A DNA stretch of 64,000 nt, taken from the NCBI GenBank assembly GCA_030428565.1, contig JAUIDR010000008.1, forward strand, positions 1 to 64,000, given 5' to 3'. Positions 19,349-27,737 of this stretch are shown in pieces. The notes beneath the pieces were generated by a model. The model made no database searches, was not told where the DNA came from, and saw only the letters and a program-made list of their open reading frames with translations. Source of the stretch: Alphaproteobacteria bacterium. Its GTDB lineage: Bacteria > Pseudomonadota > Alphaproteobacteria > UBA7985 > JAUIBT01. Position 1 is the first letter of the stretch. The number at the start of each line of letters is the position of its first letter. Position numbers and translations under genes: made by a program.

Positions 19349-20206
19349 GTGCCCCAATCATTTGACCCGAACTGGCCAGAACGCCCGCAGTCGCCCTCTC
19401 GTCGCGAACTGCCAGCGGGCTGGCAACCGATCAGCATCAAGGAACAGGCTGGCCTTGCTGCTGCCTTTGCAAAAGAGCTGGACGCTAAGCATCCGCTTGC
19501 AAGGGCCGACTGGCGATTGATCGCTCACCACGTCACTCAAGATAGCTTCGTGGCCGAAGCGCCAGCACTTACGCCCCGCTTTTATTTGCTGCATTTGGCG
19601 TGGGACCAGGGCGGGCCAAAACAGCCGCATGCGCTTGAGAAACTTGGCGACCTTGCAGGCATCTTAGAGCCGCCCGGTGATACGGTCGATGAGCTTAGCT
19701 TGTGGTGTCGCGCGCGCGATGAGCAAGGCCTGGTCTTTGTCGAGCACTTGCTGGATGGCAGCCAGCGCCTGCACTTGTTGGACTGGCCGCCCCATCAAGG
19801 CGAACCGCGAGACTGCCGCCAATTAGAGGCATGGGGCTGGCGGCCGATTACTGGAGCACTGTCGCCAAAGGCCGAGCGCGATGGCAGCCTATGTGCGACC
19901 GGTCAGAGGGTGGAATATTGGCTGCGCCCTGTCATTGACGATTTCATGCTGTTTCGGGCGATAGAGAGCCCGGGCGAAGCCCTATCGCTCAAAAAGCTCA
20001 TGCCCGACGACGGTCTGATTGTGGAATTCGACGACCAGGCAGCGTTGGAGCGTGCCCTGCCGCCAGACTTTTATTGCCGCTTTGTTACGCCCCAAGCGGT
20101 GGGGTTTGGAAGATCCGCCTTGCCGCCGGCACGACCGAGCAAACGGGCTCGATCGACCGAGCATGCAGGCTGGTTAGAGCGCCTCAGAAAGGCCCTTGGT
20201 CGCTAG
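19349..20206 (+). CDS. hypothetical protein
   Basis: A 285-residue soluble protein that I do not recognise. It starts with GTG eight bases after AGGAG and only 11 bases past the FMN glutamate-synthase-like gene, so the two are almost certainly co-transcribed. It is rich in Trp, Leu and acidic residues, has no signal peptide or membrane segment, and ends with a basic tail (PSKRARSTEHAGWLERLRKALGR). No catalytic motif stands out. Codon use looks like its neighbours. The coding call rests on the ribosome binding site, the operon position and the long frame; function is open. Confidence 0.65.
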   Translation: MPQSFDPNWPERPQSPSRRELPAGWQPISIKEQAGLAAAFAKELDAKHPLARADWRLIAHHVTQDSFVAEAPALTPRFYLLHLAWDQGGPKQPHALEKLGDLAGILEPPGDTVDELSLWCRARDEQGLVFVEHLLDGSQRLHLLDWPPHQGEPRDCRQLEAWGWRPITGALSPKAERDGSLCATGQRVEYWLRPVIDDFMLFRAIESPGEALSLKKLMPDDGLIVEFDDQAALERALPPDFYCRFVTPQAVGFGRSALPPARPSKRARSTEHAGWLERLRKALGR

Positions 20207-20550
20207 ACGAACAGACGCCCAACACGCCGAGACGCCAGCAGCCAAGAGACCAGGCCGCCGCCGCCCAACCAGGCTGCTAAAAACTCCAAGAGGGCGACCA
20301 GCAGCTTAAGGACAGACTCAAGGTCGCTTCCTTGTGCCCACTCTTGCAAAGGTGTCGCGTAGGCAAGAACCGCCATGATGGCGCCAATCGCAGTCTTGCG
20401 GCCTTTTAAAAACTCCGCCAACGGACGAATGCCGACCGCCAAGATGACATCGACAAAATTCAGGTCGCGTGCACCGTCGTCGCTCTGCTTGGTGTCCTTG
20501 GAACCCCGCGTACCCGGCGCACTTGCGGTCTTGTTGATAGCAGTAGTCAT
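20203..20550 (-). CDS. holin-like small membrane protein
   Basis: A 115-residue protein with a polar N-terminus of about 30 residues, an amphipathic stretch, and two or three hydrophobic segments (GRKTAIGAIMAVLAYATPL and a long SVLKLLVALLEFLAAWLGGGGLVSWLL), ending in a short basic tail. Size and layout suit a holin, and they recall the three-helix holins linked to gene-transfer-agent release. AGGGAA lies six bases before the ATG. It is the third gene of a minus-strand cassette after a CHAP hydrolase and a secreted nuclease. The holin call is from topology and context only. Confidence 0.5.
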   Translation of the reverse strand: MTTAINKTASAPGTRGSKDTKQSDDGARDLNFVDVILAVGIRPLAEFLKGRKTAIGAIMAVLAYATPLQEWAQGSDLESVLKLLVALLEFLAAWLGGGGLVSWLLASRRVGRLFV

Positions 20551-20580
20551 AGATTTCCCTTTGTCATTCAGTTTGAAGAA

Positions 20581-21048
20581 TTAAAAATCGACACACCAAT
20601 CTTGTTTGGCGCCGTGCCCAAAATAGGGAACGGCCAAGCCAAAACTTTGAATATGGGTCGCCCAGTCGAGGCCGCTCTCGCTGCTGACGGCCGCGATGTA
20701 ACGGCCGCCATATTTGCCGACTTCGACTTGGTAGACAGAGACACGTTGGCCTGGCGGTAAAGCCTCGATCATCAGGCGCTTAGCGCGTTCGGCCAGGTCA
20801 CGTTCTTGCTGACACTTGCCGCGTCGCTCGGGCGTATCGATGCCCCGCACGCGAATAGCGACGTCGCTGGCTTGGGTATTGGGCCAGATGTAGGCATCAA
20901 CGACCAGGGTATCGCCATCAATGACGCGCTTGACCTGGCCCAAGATCGGACCGGGATAAAGGGGCTCCGCGCTGGCGCTGGCGCTGGCAAGCAGAACAGA
21001 AGTCACCATCCAACACGCCACTAGCCGACAATTAGAACGCCAGACCAT
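20581..21048 (-). CDS. secreted staphylococcal-nuclease-like (thermonuclease) protein
   Basis: A 155-residue SNase-domain nuclease with a cleavable N-terminal signal (hydrophobic WMVTSVLLASASASA). The active-site set is visible: VIDGDTLVVD for calcium-binding Asp and Thr, VRGIDTPERRGKCQQE with Arg and Glu, and VEVGKYGGRYIAAV with the later Arg. It would cut DNA or RNA outside the cytoplasm with calcium. It begins three bases after the CHAP hydrolase gene and precedes the holin-like gene by 30 bases. Many alphaproteobacteria have SNase proteins; placement in this cassette is what is unusual. Confidence 0.85.
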   Translation of the reverse strand: MVWRSNCRLVACWMVTSVLLASASASAEPLYPGPILGQVKRVIDGDTLVVDAYIWPNTQASDVAIRVRGIDTPERRGKCQQERDLAERAKRLMIEALPPGQRVSVYQVEVGKYGGRYIAAVSSESGLDWATHIQSFGLAVPYFGHGAKQDWCVDF

Positions 21049-21051
21049 GCT

Positions 21052-21486
21052 CTAGTTTGCCCTGCGCACGCCGAGCAACTTGGCTTTAGGATACGTGGCC
21101 ACAGTGACCGCGTCTCCTTGGTTACCGCCCAGAACTTCAAGGCGTCCGTTGCTCTGCTGCAAAAAGAAAGCGACGTGGCCTTGCCAAGGGCTGTTACCGC
21201 GCGAAAACACGGCGACGTCACCGGGCTTGGCGTCGGTGAGCTCAATTTCGTCCCCCCATTTGAGAAACGAGCGCGCCGTCGCCGAACGCGTGCCTCGCTG
21301 GCCTGTTACTTCTAGGCACCAATTGACGAAGGCAGCGCACCACGGTGTTTCGTCGTCACTGGCGGCGAGCGTCGTCGCCTGGTGGTAGGCGACAATCCGC
21401 TGATTGTGCTGACTTCCCTTGACTTCATGGACACCGATTTCCTTTTCCGCGGCAAGGAGATGGAGCGGCTTGGAACTCTTTGACAT
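21052..21486 (-). CDS. TIGR02594/CHAP-like peptidoglycan hydrolase
   Basis: A 144-residue NlpC/P60-CHAP-like amidase or endopeptidase with the catalytic Cys in DETPWCAAFVNWCLE and His in WQGHVAFFLQQ. The start AAEKEIGVHEVKGSQHN is the typical opening of TIGR02594 proteins, many of which are phage or prophage endolysins. There is no signal peptide, which agrees with release through a holin, such as the candidate two genes downstream. AAGGAGG lies ten bases before the ATG. Upstream is an AT-rich stretch (about 21540-21600) likely to hold the promoter. Confidence 0.8.
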   Translation of the reverse strand: MSKSSKPLHLLAAEKEIGVHEVKGSQHNQRIVAYHQATTLAASDDETPWCAAFVNWCLEVTGQRGTRSATARSFLKWGDEIELTDAKPGDVAVFSRGNSPWQGHVAFFLQQSNGRLEVLGGNQGDAVTVATYPKAKLLGVRRAN

Positions 21487-21728
21487 AAGACTTTCGCCTC
21501 CTTATGTTCGTCTTCTGTTCTGTTTTCTCACAGACATACACACATGTAAATAGTTATTTTATTGCTTAATATTCATATGTGCCATTTATCGTGGTGATAC
21601 GGAGTGCAGCGAGCCAGAATACTGGCCGCTGCGATCACGCGACATTGCAATGCATTCAAAGGCTTGCGACTTGACGCCAACCCGTGTTCGGGCCCAGACT
21701 AGGGGCTGTGGATAAAGGGGGGAAAGCC

Positions 21729-22364
21729 ATGGCACGCCAAGAACAAAACCCGGCTGAACAGCGCTTGAAAGGCTTGTTCCAGGTCGAAACCGATGAGGCC
21801 AATCGCGCCTACTACGACGATTGGGCCGATCACTACGATCAAGATTTGACCGAACTCAGCTACCCGGCTCCGATTCAGGCTGCGAGCATGCTCGCCAAGT
21901 TGGTCGATTGGCGCGACCAACCCGTGTTGGACGCGGGCTGCGGCACCGGGCTTTCCGGCCAGGCGCTCGCGCAGCAAGGATTTAAGATCATGGACGGGAT
22001 AGACTATTCGCGGGGCATGCTCGACCAAGCCGCTGGCAAGAAACTCTACCGCCACCTGGAGCAAGCCGACTTGAGCCAGCCGCTCACCTTGGCGCACGCC
22101 CCCTACGCCGCTATCGTGACCGTCGGGACGCTGACCTATGATTTTCTTGGCGTTGAATTGGTCGAACATCTGCTGCCAGCCTTGCAGCCGGGCGGGATTT
22201 TTGTTCTCTGCACCAACACCACGGCCTGGGGCAAGCGCGCTGTCGAAGACTACCTGGGCACGCTCGTACAGCAGGGCCGCATTTCAGGGCTAGTCATGCG
22301 CGCCTGCGAATACCTGCCCGCCGAACACACGAGCGGCATGGTGGCGGCTTGGCGCAAACTCTAG
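21729..22364 (+). CDS. class I SAM-dependent methyltransferase
   Basis: A 211-residue methyltransferase. Motif I is VLDAGCGTGLSGQAL near residue 70, followed by the acidic GIDYSRGMLDQA loop and AAIVTVGTLTYDFLG. The N-terminus RAYYDDWADHYDQD is common in small-molecule methyltransferases of the Williams-Beuren/UbiE type. ATG 21729 with GGGGGAAAG upstream is chosen over the track's 21684. It stands alone between the CHAP cassette and the Lrp regulator, and its substrate cannot be guessed from context. Confidence 0.85.
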   Translation: MARQEQNPAEQRLKGLFQVETDEANRAYYDDWADHYDQDLTELSYPAPIQAASMLAKLVDWRDQPVLDAGCGTGLSGQALAQQGFKIMDGIDYSRGMLDQAAGKKLYRHLEQADLSQPLTLAHAPYAAIVTVGTLTYDFLGVELVEHLLPALQPGGIFVLCTNTTAWGKRAVEDYLGTLVQQGRISGLVMRACEYLPAEHTSGMVAAWRKL

Positions 22365-22406
22365 TGATGGCTTTGCAGGCGTTCGCAATGCAGTGCCTGT
22401 GCCGCT

Positions 22407-22883
22407 TTAGCCGTCTGGCTGGCTCTCAAGGTCTAGACCGAAAGCCGTCGTCTCTTTGATACGTTCCATCGACAGACTCGAGTTGACATTGAACAGGCTC
22501 AAGCGACTAACGAAGCGTTTATAAAAGGTGTCGAACTGCTTGGTCGAGCCGACTCGCACCTTAAGCAAATAGTCGATCTGCCCCGCTAAACGGTGCACCT
22601 CTTGAATTTCCGGCATGTCGTTGACGACCCGCGTGAACTCTTGCAGCCACTCGCTGGAGTGTTGGTCGGTTTGAATTTGCACAAAGAAGGTCTCTTGTTG
22701 GCCGATCTTCTCAGGGTCGAGGATTGCGACCTCGCGCAAAATCACGCCAGCATCCTTCATTTTGCGGATGCGGTTCCAGACCGGCGACTTGGAAGAGCCG
22801 ACTTCTGTCGCAATTTTCTCCAGTGGCAGGCTCGAATCGCGCTGCAGGACTGTCAGAATTTTCTTATCGAGCGTGTCTAACAT
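22407..22883 (-). CDS. Lrp/AsnC-family regulator
   Basis: A 158-residue regulator with the Lrp helix-turn-helix at the N-terminus (LDTLDKKILTVLQRDSSLPLEKIATEVGSSKSPVWNRIRKMKDAGVI) and an AsnC-type ligand domain (HRLAGQIDYLLKVRV). ATG 22883 is chosen over the TTG at 22919 because Lrp proteins normally start a few residues before LDxxDKKIL. It is divergent from the sulfite reduction locus across 154 bases and is a natural candidate to control it, as similarly placed Lrp genes occur next to cys genes in alphaproteobacteria. The effector is unknown. Confidence 0.9.
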   Translation of the reverse strand: MLDTLDKKILTVLQRDSSLPLEKIATEVGSSKSPVWNRIRKMKDAGVILREVAILDPEKIGQQETFFVQIQTDQHSSEWLQEFTRVVNDMPEIQEVHRLAGQIDYLLKVRVGSTKQFDTFYKRFVSRLSLFNVNSSLSMERIKETTAFGLDLESQPDG

Positions 22884-23037
22884 AAAAACTTTACCAATCT
22901 GTCGCGTCACAAGGGACAAAATATTGGCTTACCCGCCCGAACTCGCGACTTAGTTTCTATTTTTTCCCAGATATTGACGATTTGAGAGAAATATTCCCAT
23001 ATTCTAGACAGATGTCAAGCCATGGGAGTCAAAGGGC

Positions 23038-24054
23038 ATGCAAGCCTTTCCTCTGTTCATTTCGACCAAGGGTCGCTCGGTTTTGGTCTTCGGCGGTGGC
23101 GCCGAAGCCGCCGCTAAGTTGCGCCTGATCGCCAAGACGGAGGCCAAGATCTGGCTCATCGCGCCCGAAATTGAGACCGCTGAAATCGACCTAGCCTCAC
23201 TGCCCAACGTCAGCCATGTAGCGCAAGCCGCCCTGACCGCGCCCTTGCCCAGCGACGCCGTATTTGCTTACGCCGCCACGGGCGAGCGCAACCTCGACGC
23301 AGAAATTGCCGGTCGCATGCGTGGGCTGGGCATATTGGTCTGCGCTGCCGATCAACCGCAAGTCAGCGACTTCATCACCCCCGCCTTAATCGATCGTGAC
23401 CCCGTCGTCATCGCGATCGGCACCGAAGGCGCCGCGCCTATGCTCGCACGCCGCCTAAAAGCACAGATCGAAGCCCTGGTGCCTTCAGGGCTAGGGCATA
23501 TCGCGCGCCTGGCGCGTGGTCTACGTCCGTGGGTGGCCAAGACCCTTCCCGTCGGCCGCGCACGCCGCCAGTTCTGGCAGGCCTTCTTTGACGCTCCCGC
23601 ACCGCAAAATAAGGCCGCCGCGCAAGATCTGGCGCAGCGCCTCGTTCAACCGACAAACGCAGCCACGCTGAACGGACGCTTGACCCTGATCGGTACGGGC
23701 ACCAGCGACCCCGAACTTCTAACTCTCAAAGCCCGCCGCGCATTGGACGAAGCCGATACAATCCTGTTCGAGCCCGGCCTGACGACAGGCCTGCTGGAAC
23801 TTGCTCGTCGCGAAGCCGAGCGCTTGCCCCTCAGCGCCCTGCCATCCGATCCGCAAGCCGCCCTTAAAGAGCTGAAGAGCCGCTTAGAACAAGGTCAAGC
23901 CGTGGCGATTGTCGCGCGCGGCAGCCAAGCCGAGGCTCTGTTCGCCCCCTGCCTTCTAGACGGTTTGCACGATGTTGCGCTGCAAATCTTGCCCGGCATC
24001 GATTGCCCGCCGCCCTCTTCTCTCCAACTGGCTCCGCAAACAGCGGCCGCCTAA
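23038..24054 (+). CDS. CysG-like siroheme synthase with shortened methylase half
   Basis: A 338-residue protein. Residues 1-150 form the precorrin-2 dehydrogenase/ferrochelatase part (MQAFPLFISTKGRSVLVFGGGAEAAAKLRL, VCAADQPQVSDFITPALIDRDPVVIAIGTEGAAPMLARRLK). A helical linker follows. From about 213 the SAM uroporphyrinogen methyltransferase begins as GRLTLIGTGTSDPELLTLKARRALDEADTI, but normal CysG (about 457 residues) reads GAGPGD there, and here only about 125 residues remain. The chain stops just after QILPGID, without the later SAM-binding parts or the GGDPF motif. So methylation is probably lost and must come from another gene. It begins the DUF2849-cysI-DUF934 operon. Confidence 0.82.
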   Translation: MQAFPLFISTKGRSVLVFGGGAEAAAKLRLIAKTEAKIWLIAPEIETAEIDLASLPNVSHVAQAALTAPLPSDAVFAYAATGERNLDAEIAGRMRGLGILVCAADQPQVSDFITPALIDRDPVVIAIGTEGAAPMLARRLKAQIEALVPSGLGHIARLARGLRPWVAKTLPVGRARRQFWQAFFDAPAPQNKAAAQDLAQRLVQPTNAATLNGRLTLIGTGTSDPELLTLKARRALDEADTILFEPGLTTGLLELARREAERLPLSALPSDPQAALKELKSRLEQGQAVAIVARGSQAEALFAPCLLDGLHDVALQILPGIDCPPPSSLQLAPQTAAA

Positions 24055-24082
24055 CGCCACCCGCACAAAGAAAGGTTCTATC

Positions 24083-24409
24083 ATGGCCCGCAACGCACAC
24101 GCATACGCCCTCTCTGCCAACGACCTTCTGACCGGCGAACAGGTCTTTTGGAGCCACCAAGGCCGTTGGTGCCTGTCTTTTGAAGACGCCCTGTTCAGCA
24201 CCGAGCCCCAAAACCTAACCCCCTTGGGCAACGCAGAAGAAGCCGCTAACCGCGTTGTTGGCGCCGCCTTGATCCCAGTCGATGAAAACCGTCGCCCCGT
24301 TGAGCTGCGCGACCAGCGTCGTTTACAAGGCGTCAGCGTCGCGGTCCGCACGACCGCTAGCGAGGCTGCTTCAAGACCGTCCGCAGCCACGCTGGCCCAA
24401 GCCGCCTAA
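24083..24409 (+). CDS. DUF2849 protein of the sulfite reduction operon
   Basis: A 108-residue protein matching DUF2849 by size, position and content (ALSANDLLTGEQVFWSHQGRWCLSFEDAL, AANRVVGAALIPVD). Such proteins sit between cysG and cysI in many alphaproteobacteria, but their role is unknown; a helper of sulfite reductase is a common guess. AAAGG precedes ATG 24083, and the longer track frame overlaps cysG and is rejected. The C-terminus is Ala/Ser-rich and probably disordered. It begins 28 bases after the cysG-like gene and ends 17 before cysI. Confidence 0.85.
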   Translation: MARNAHAYALSANDLLTGEQVFWSHQGRWCLSFEDALFSTEPQNLTPLGNAEEAANRVVGAALIPVDENRRPVELRDQRRLQGVSVAVRTTASEAASRPSAATLAQAA

Positions 24410-24426
24410 TTAGGGAACAACACCCC

Positions 24427-26061
24427 ATGTACGCTTACGATCAGTACGACCAAGCGTTCGTCGAGCAACGCGCGGCCGAGTTTCGCGAACAAATCGAACG
24501 CCGCTTGAGCGGCGCTTTGAGCGAAGACGAATTCAAACCGTTGCGCCTGCAAAACGGCCTCTATCTCCAACTACACGCCTACATGCTGCGCGTTGCTATC
24601 CCCTATGGAGCCTTGAACGCGCGCCAACTTCGCGTGTTGGGCGATCTAGCGGACCGCTATGATAAGGGCTACGGCCACTTCACGACCCGCCAGAACATCC
24701 AATACAACTGGACCAAGCTGAGCGATGTCGCCGACATGATCGACGCGCTTGCAAGCGTGCAAATGCACGCTATCCAGACTTCGGGCAACTGTATTCGCAA
24801 CGTGACGACCGACGCCTATGCCGGGGTTGCGGGCGATGAATGGCTGGACCCACGCCCCAGCGCAGAGCTGCTTCGCCAGTGGTCTTCTTTGCACCCCGAG
24901 TTCGCCTTTTTGCCGCGTAAGTTCAAAATTGCTGTCTTGGGCGCCGCACAAGACCGCGCCGCGATGAAGTTTCACGATATCGGCCTTTGGGCAAAGTTGG
25001 ACGCCGACGGCCAGCCCCAATATGACATATGGGTCGGCGGTGGCCAGGGCCGCACGCCGCGCGTGGCGCGCTTGTTCCAAGAGGCCGTTCCGCTGGCCGA
25101 CCTGCTGCCCACTTTGGATGCCATGTTGCGCGTCTACAACCTGGCAGGCCGCCGCGATAACAAGTACAAAGCCCGCATCAAAATCCTAATCGATGAGATG
25201 GGGATTGAGCCCTATCGCCTAGCGGTCGTCGAAGAATTGGCCCGGGTTGACCGCGACGCCTTTGCCACAGCGGTTGGCGAATATCAGCGCATCGCCGCGC
25301 AGTTTGAGACCGCCCAGCGCCCTGCCCTACAAGGCCAAAAAGTGCCCGAAGGCAGCCCCGAATTCAGGGCTTGGTTGCAGCAAAATGGTCTGACGCACAA
25401 AGTCAATGGCTATGCTGCGGTATCGGTCTCGCTCAAGACCAAGGGCGCCATTCCTGGCGACGCAAGCGGCGCGCAAATGCGTGCTGTTGCTGATCTGGCC
25501 GAGCGCTACTCTGCGGGCGAGATCCGTGTCTCTCACCGTCAAAACCTGGTGCTACCCTGGGTCAAGTTGAATGATCTAGAAACGCTGTATCATGCCTTGC
25601 TGGAACAAGACTTAGCAGAAGCCAATGTTGGGCTAGTCTCCGACATCATCGCTTGTCCTGGCCTGGACTATTGCGCCTTGGCAACCGCCCGTTCGATCCC
25701 CGTCGCCCAAGCCCTGAGCCTTCGCTTACGCGAACGCGAACGCCGCCAAGGCCCGATTGAGGCCAGTCTTAACATCTCGGGCTGCATCAATGCCTGTGGG
25801 CATCACCATGCCGCCAACATTGGCATTTTGGGTCTCAATCGTTCGGAGAGCGAGACCTACCAAATCTCGCTGGGAGGGCGCGCGGACGAGGGCGCCAAGG
25901 TCGGCGACATCTTGGGCCCAGGCTTCAGCCAAGACCAAGTACCGGACGTCGTGGAGACTTTGCTGGACACCTGGCAAAGCCTGCGCGAGGACGGCGAGGA
26001 CTTCAGCCAAACCTATGATCGCGTTGGCAAACAACCCTTTAAAGAGGCCGTCTATGTCTGA
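24427..26061 (+). CDS. cysI: nitrite/sulfite reductase hemoprotein
   Basis: A 544-residue siroheme-4Fe4S reductase that converts sulfite to sulfide with six electrons. Two ferredoxin-like half repeats are present, each with a substrate and siroheme loop (GHFTTRQNIQYNWTKL, IRVSHRQNLVLPWVKL). TSGNCIRNVTTDAYAG binds the cofactor region. The cluster ligands are the Cys pairs CPGLDYC and GCINACGHHHAANIG. The locus lacks a CysJ flavoprotein, so ferredoxin may be the donor, in line with the ferredoxin-NADP reductase gene downstream. Nitrite reduction cannot be excluded from sequence, but the DUF2849 and DUF934 partners favour sulfite. Confidence 0.92.
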   Translation: MYAYDQYDQAFVEQRAAEFREQIERRLSGALSEDEFKPLRLQNGLYLQLHAYMLRVAIPYGALNARQLRVLGDLADRYDKGYGHFTTRQNIQYNWTKLSDVADMIDALASVQMHAIQTSGNCIRNVTTDAYAGVAGDEWLDPRPSAELLRQWSSLHPEFAFLPRKFKIAVLGAAQDRAAMKFHDIGLWAKLDADGQPQYDIWVGGGQGRTPRVARLFQEAVPLADLLPTLDAMLRVYNLAGRRDNKYKARIKILIDEMGIEPYRLAVVEELARVDRDAFATAVGEYQRIAAQFETAQRPALQGQKVPEGSPEFRAWLQQNGLTHKVNGYAAVSVSLKTKGAIPGDASGAQMRAVADLAERYSAGEIRVSHRQNLVLPWVKLNDLETLYHALLEQDLAEANVGLVSDIIACPGLDYCALATARSIPVAQALSLRLRERERRQGPIEASLNISGCINACGHHHAANIGILGLNRSESETYQISLGGRADEGAKVGDILGPGFSQDQVPDVVETLLDTWQSLREDGEDFSQTYDRVGKQPFKEAVYV

Positions 26062-26530
26062 TCTTTCGGTAAACGAAACCAGCAGCTTACTGGGCTGGCG
26101 TCTGGACGCCTCGGGGGCTTTGAGCCAGCCCCCCGCGCCGACCTTGGATCTTCTGCTTGAGCCCGATGCGGCCGAAGACCTGGGGTTAGACAACCTTTTG
26201 CACCTGTCAGCAATCGGCCTGGTCTTCAAGACGCCGCACGACGGGCGCAGCTTCTCGTTGGCTCGGCGTCTGCGCAATGCCGGCTTCCAAGGCCAGCTGA
26301 TTGGTCTGGGGCGCCTGATGCCCGACCAAGCCCGCCACAGCGTTCAATCGGGCTTAGATGCGCTTTGGCTGGAAGATGACTTGGTGCAACGTCACGGCAT
26401 TCGTGCTTGGCAAAACGCGCTAAATGTGGTGGTTGGCAGCCTTTATAATCAACAACGGCTGAGCGCTGAAGTCGCCCCGCGCCTGGCCGCGCCCGACATT
26501 TGGAGGCGCCGCCACAACAAGGCAGCCTAA
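26054..26530 (+). CDS. DUF934 protein (CysH-associated)
   Basis: A 158-residue DUF934 protein. The conserved core is LGLDNLLHLSAIGLVFKTPHDGRSFSLARRLRNAGFQGQLIGLG followed by DQARHSVQSGLDALWLEDD. The family lies beside sulfite reductase and phosphoadenylylsulfate reductase genes; it has been regarded as an assimilation accessory factor with no proven activity. ATG 26054 overlaps the end of cysI by eight bases, so translation is coupled. The usual downstream cysH is not in this window; after 156 bases comes the ferredoxin-NADP reductase gene instead. Confidence 0.85.
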   Translation: MSDLSVNETSSLLGWRLDASGALSQPPAPTLDLLLEPDAAEDLGLDNLLHLSAIGLVFKTPHDGRSFSLARRLRNAGFQGQLIGLGRLMPDQARHSVQSGLDALWLEDDLVQRHGIRAWQNALNVVVGSLYNQQRLSAEVAPRLAAPDIWRRRHNKAA

Positions 26531-26686
26531 GCCGCACTGGCCCAACCCGATTGACGCGACAAATCGCAAAGGTTTGTCCGCAGTTTCCCGATCCTGACAG
26601 GCTTGCCCTGCCTTCTTATCCTTGAGCTATGGGGATGATCTAAGCATGACGCGCTTGGCTGTCCCACCAACAGACACGACTGAAGC

Positions 26687-27676
26687 ATGACTGAATTGAC
26701 CTCCTTTGACTCCGCCTCTACAAGAGCAAGCTCCTACCTGGACGAGACCCCGGCAGGCACAAGCATAAGCCAGAGCGACGGCACCGATGCCAGCTTGGTT
26801 CGCGCCGTTTTGGACCAGGGTGCACCCGCTATTGTCTCGCCCGTTAGGCCCGCGCCAGCGGCCACACCCGAGCCTGCCAAAGCAGTCAAACCCAAGCCAA
26901 CGAACCCCAATATGTTCACTTGCACGGTCCTGGAGACCCAGCACTACACCGACAACCTGTTTCGCTTTAAGATGACGCGGCCCGACACCTTCCGCTTCCG
27001 TTCGGGTGAGTTCGTCATGATCGGCCTGACCAAAGACGACGGCAAGCCTTTGCTGCGCGCCTACTCGGTCGCCAGCCCGGCTTGGCACGAAGAGTTGGAA
27101 TTCTATTCGATCAAGGTGCCCGATGGCCCGCTGACCTCACGGCTGCAAAATATCCAACCGGGTGATGAAGTGCTGCTCAATCGCAAGCCGACCGGCACCT
27201 TGGTGTTGGACGCGCTGCGCCCCGGCAAGACCCTCTACCTGCTGTCGACAGGCACGGGCATCGCACCCTTTGCCTCGATGATTCGCGAGCCCGAAGCTTA
27301 CGAGAAGTTCGAGCGCATCGTTTTGACCCATACTTGCCGCACTAAGGCCGAGCTTCAGTACGGCTTTGAGCTGATCGAACAGATCAAAAACGATGAAATT
27401 CTGAGCGAGATCGTCGGCGACAAGCTGCTGCACTTCACCTCGGTCACGCGCGAAGACTACGAAGTTCAAGGTCGCATCACCGACCTGATGAACTCGGGCA
27501 AATTTTCAGAGCTGACAGGCCTTCCTGCCCTGAACCCCGAGACGGACCGGGTTATGATCTGCGGTTCGATGGCCATGCTGCAAGATTGCAAAGCCATGTG
27601 CGAAGAAGCCGGCCTAGAGGAAGGCTCAAACGCACGCCCAGCCGACTTCGTGATCGAAAAGGCCTTTGTTGGCTAG
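26687..27676 (+). CDS. fpr: ferredoxin-NADP reductase with N-terminal extension
   Basis: A 329-residue FAD enzyme moving electrons between NADPH and ferredoxin or flavodoxin. The Fpr core starts at about residue 75. The FAD signature is LLRAYSVASPAWHEELEFYSIKV, the NADP loop is LYLLSTGTGIAPFASMI, and VMICGSMAMLQDCKAMCEEAGL is near the C-terminus. Bacterial Fpr is usually about 258 residues, so the first 70 residues, rich in Ala, Pro, Ser and Thr, are extra. A 14-codon frame (26646-26690) overlaps ATG 26687 as ATGA and may couple translation. It could feed the sulfite reductase just upstream. A strong terminator follows. Confidence 0.9.
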   Translation: MTELTSFDSASTRASSYLDETPAGTSISQSDGTDASLVRAVLDQGAPAIVSPVRPAPAATPEPAKAVKPKPTNPNMFTCTVLETQHYTDNLFRFKMTRPDTFRFRSGEFVMIGLTKDDGKPLLRAYSVASPAWHEELEFYSIKVPDGPLTSRLQNIQPGDEVLLNRKPTGTLVLDALRPGKTLYLLSTGTGIAPFASMIREPEAYEKFERIVLTHTCRTKAELQYGFELIEQIKNDEILSEIVGDKLLHFTSVTREDYEVQGRITDLMNSGKFSELTGLPALNPETDRVMICGSMAMLQDCKAMCEEAGLEEGSNARPADFVIEKAFVG

Positions 27677-27702
27677 GTTCTGGGTAGGGATTCGAATAAG
27701 TG

Positions 27703-27737
27703 AAAGGGCGAGGAGCGAAAGGTTCTCGCCCTTTTTT
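27703..27737 (+). terminator. rho-independent terminator after fpr
   Basis: AAAGGGCGAG and CTCGCCCTTT pair perfectly over ten bases around a 12-base loop, and the run of T continues to 27737. It sits 26 bases after the fpr stop and ends the sulfite reduction and fpr transcription. Confidence 0.9.

Noticed and set aside
20203-21486. Prophage
   Set aside because: Only a lysis-like cassette is present; no integrase, terminase, capsid or tail gene and no att-like repeats were seen.
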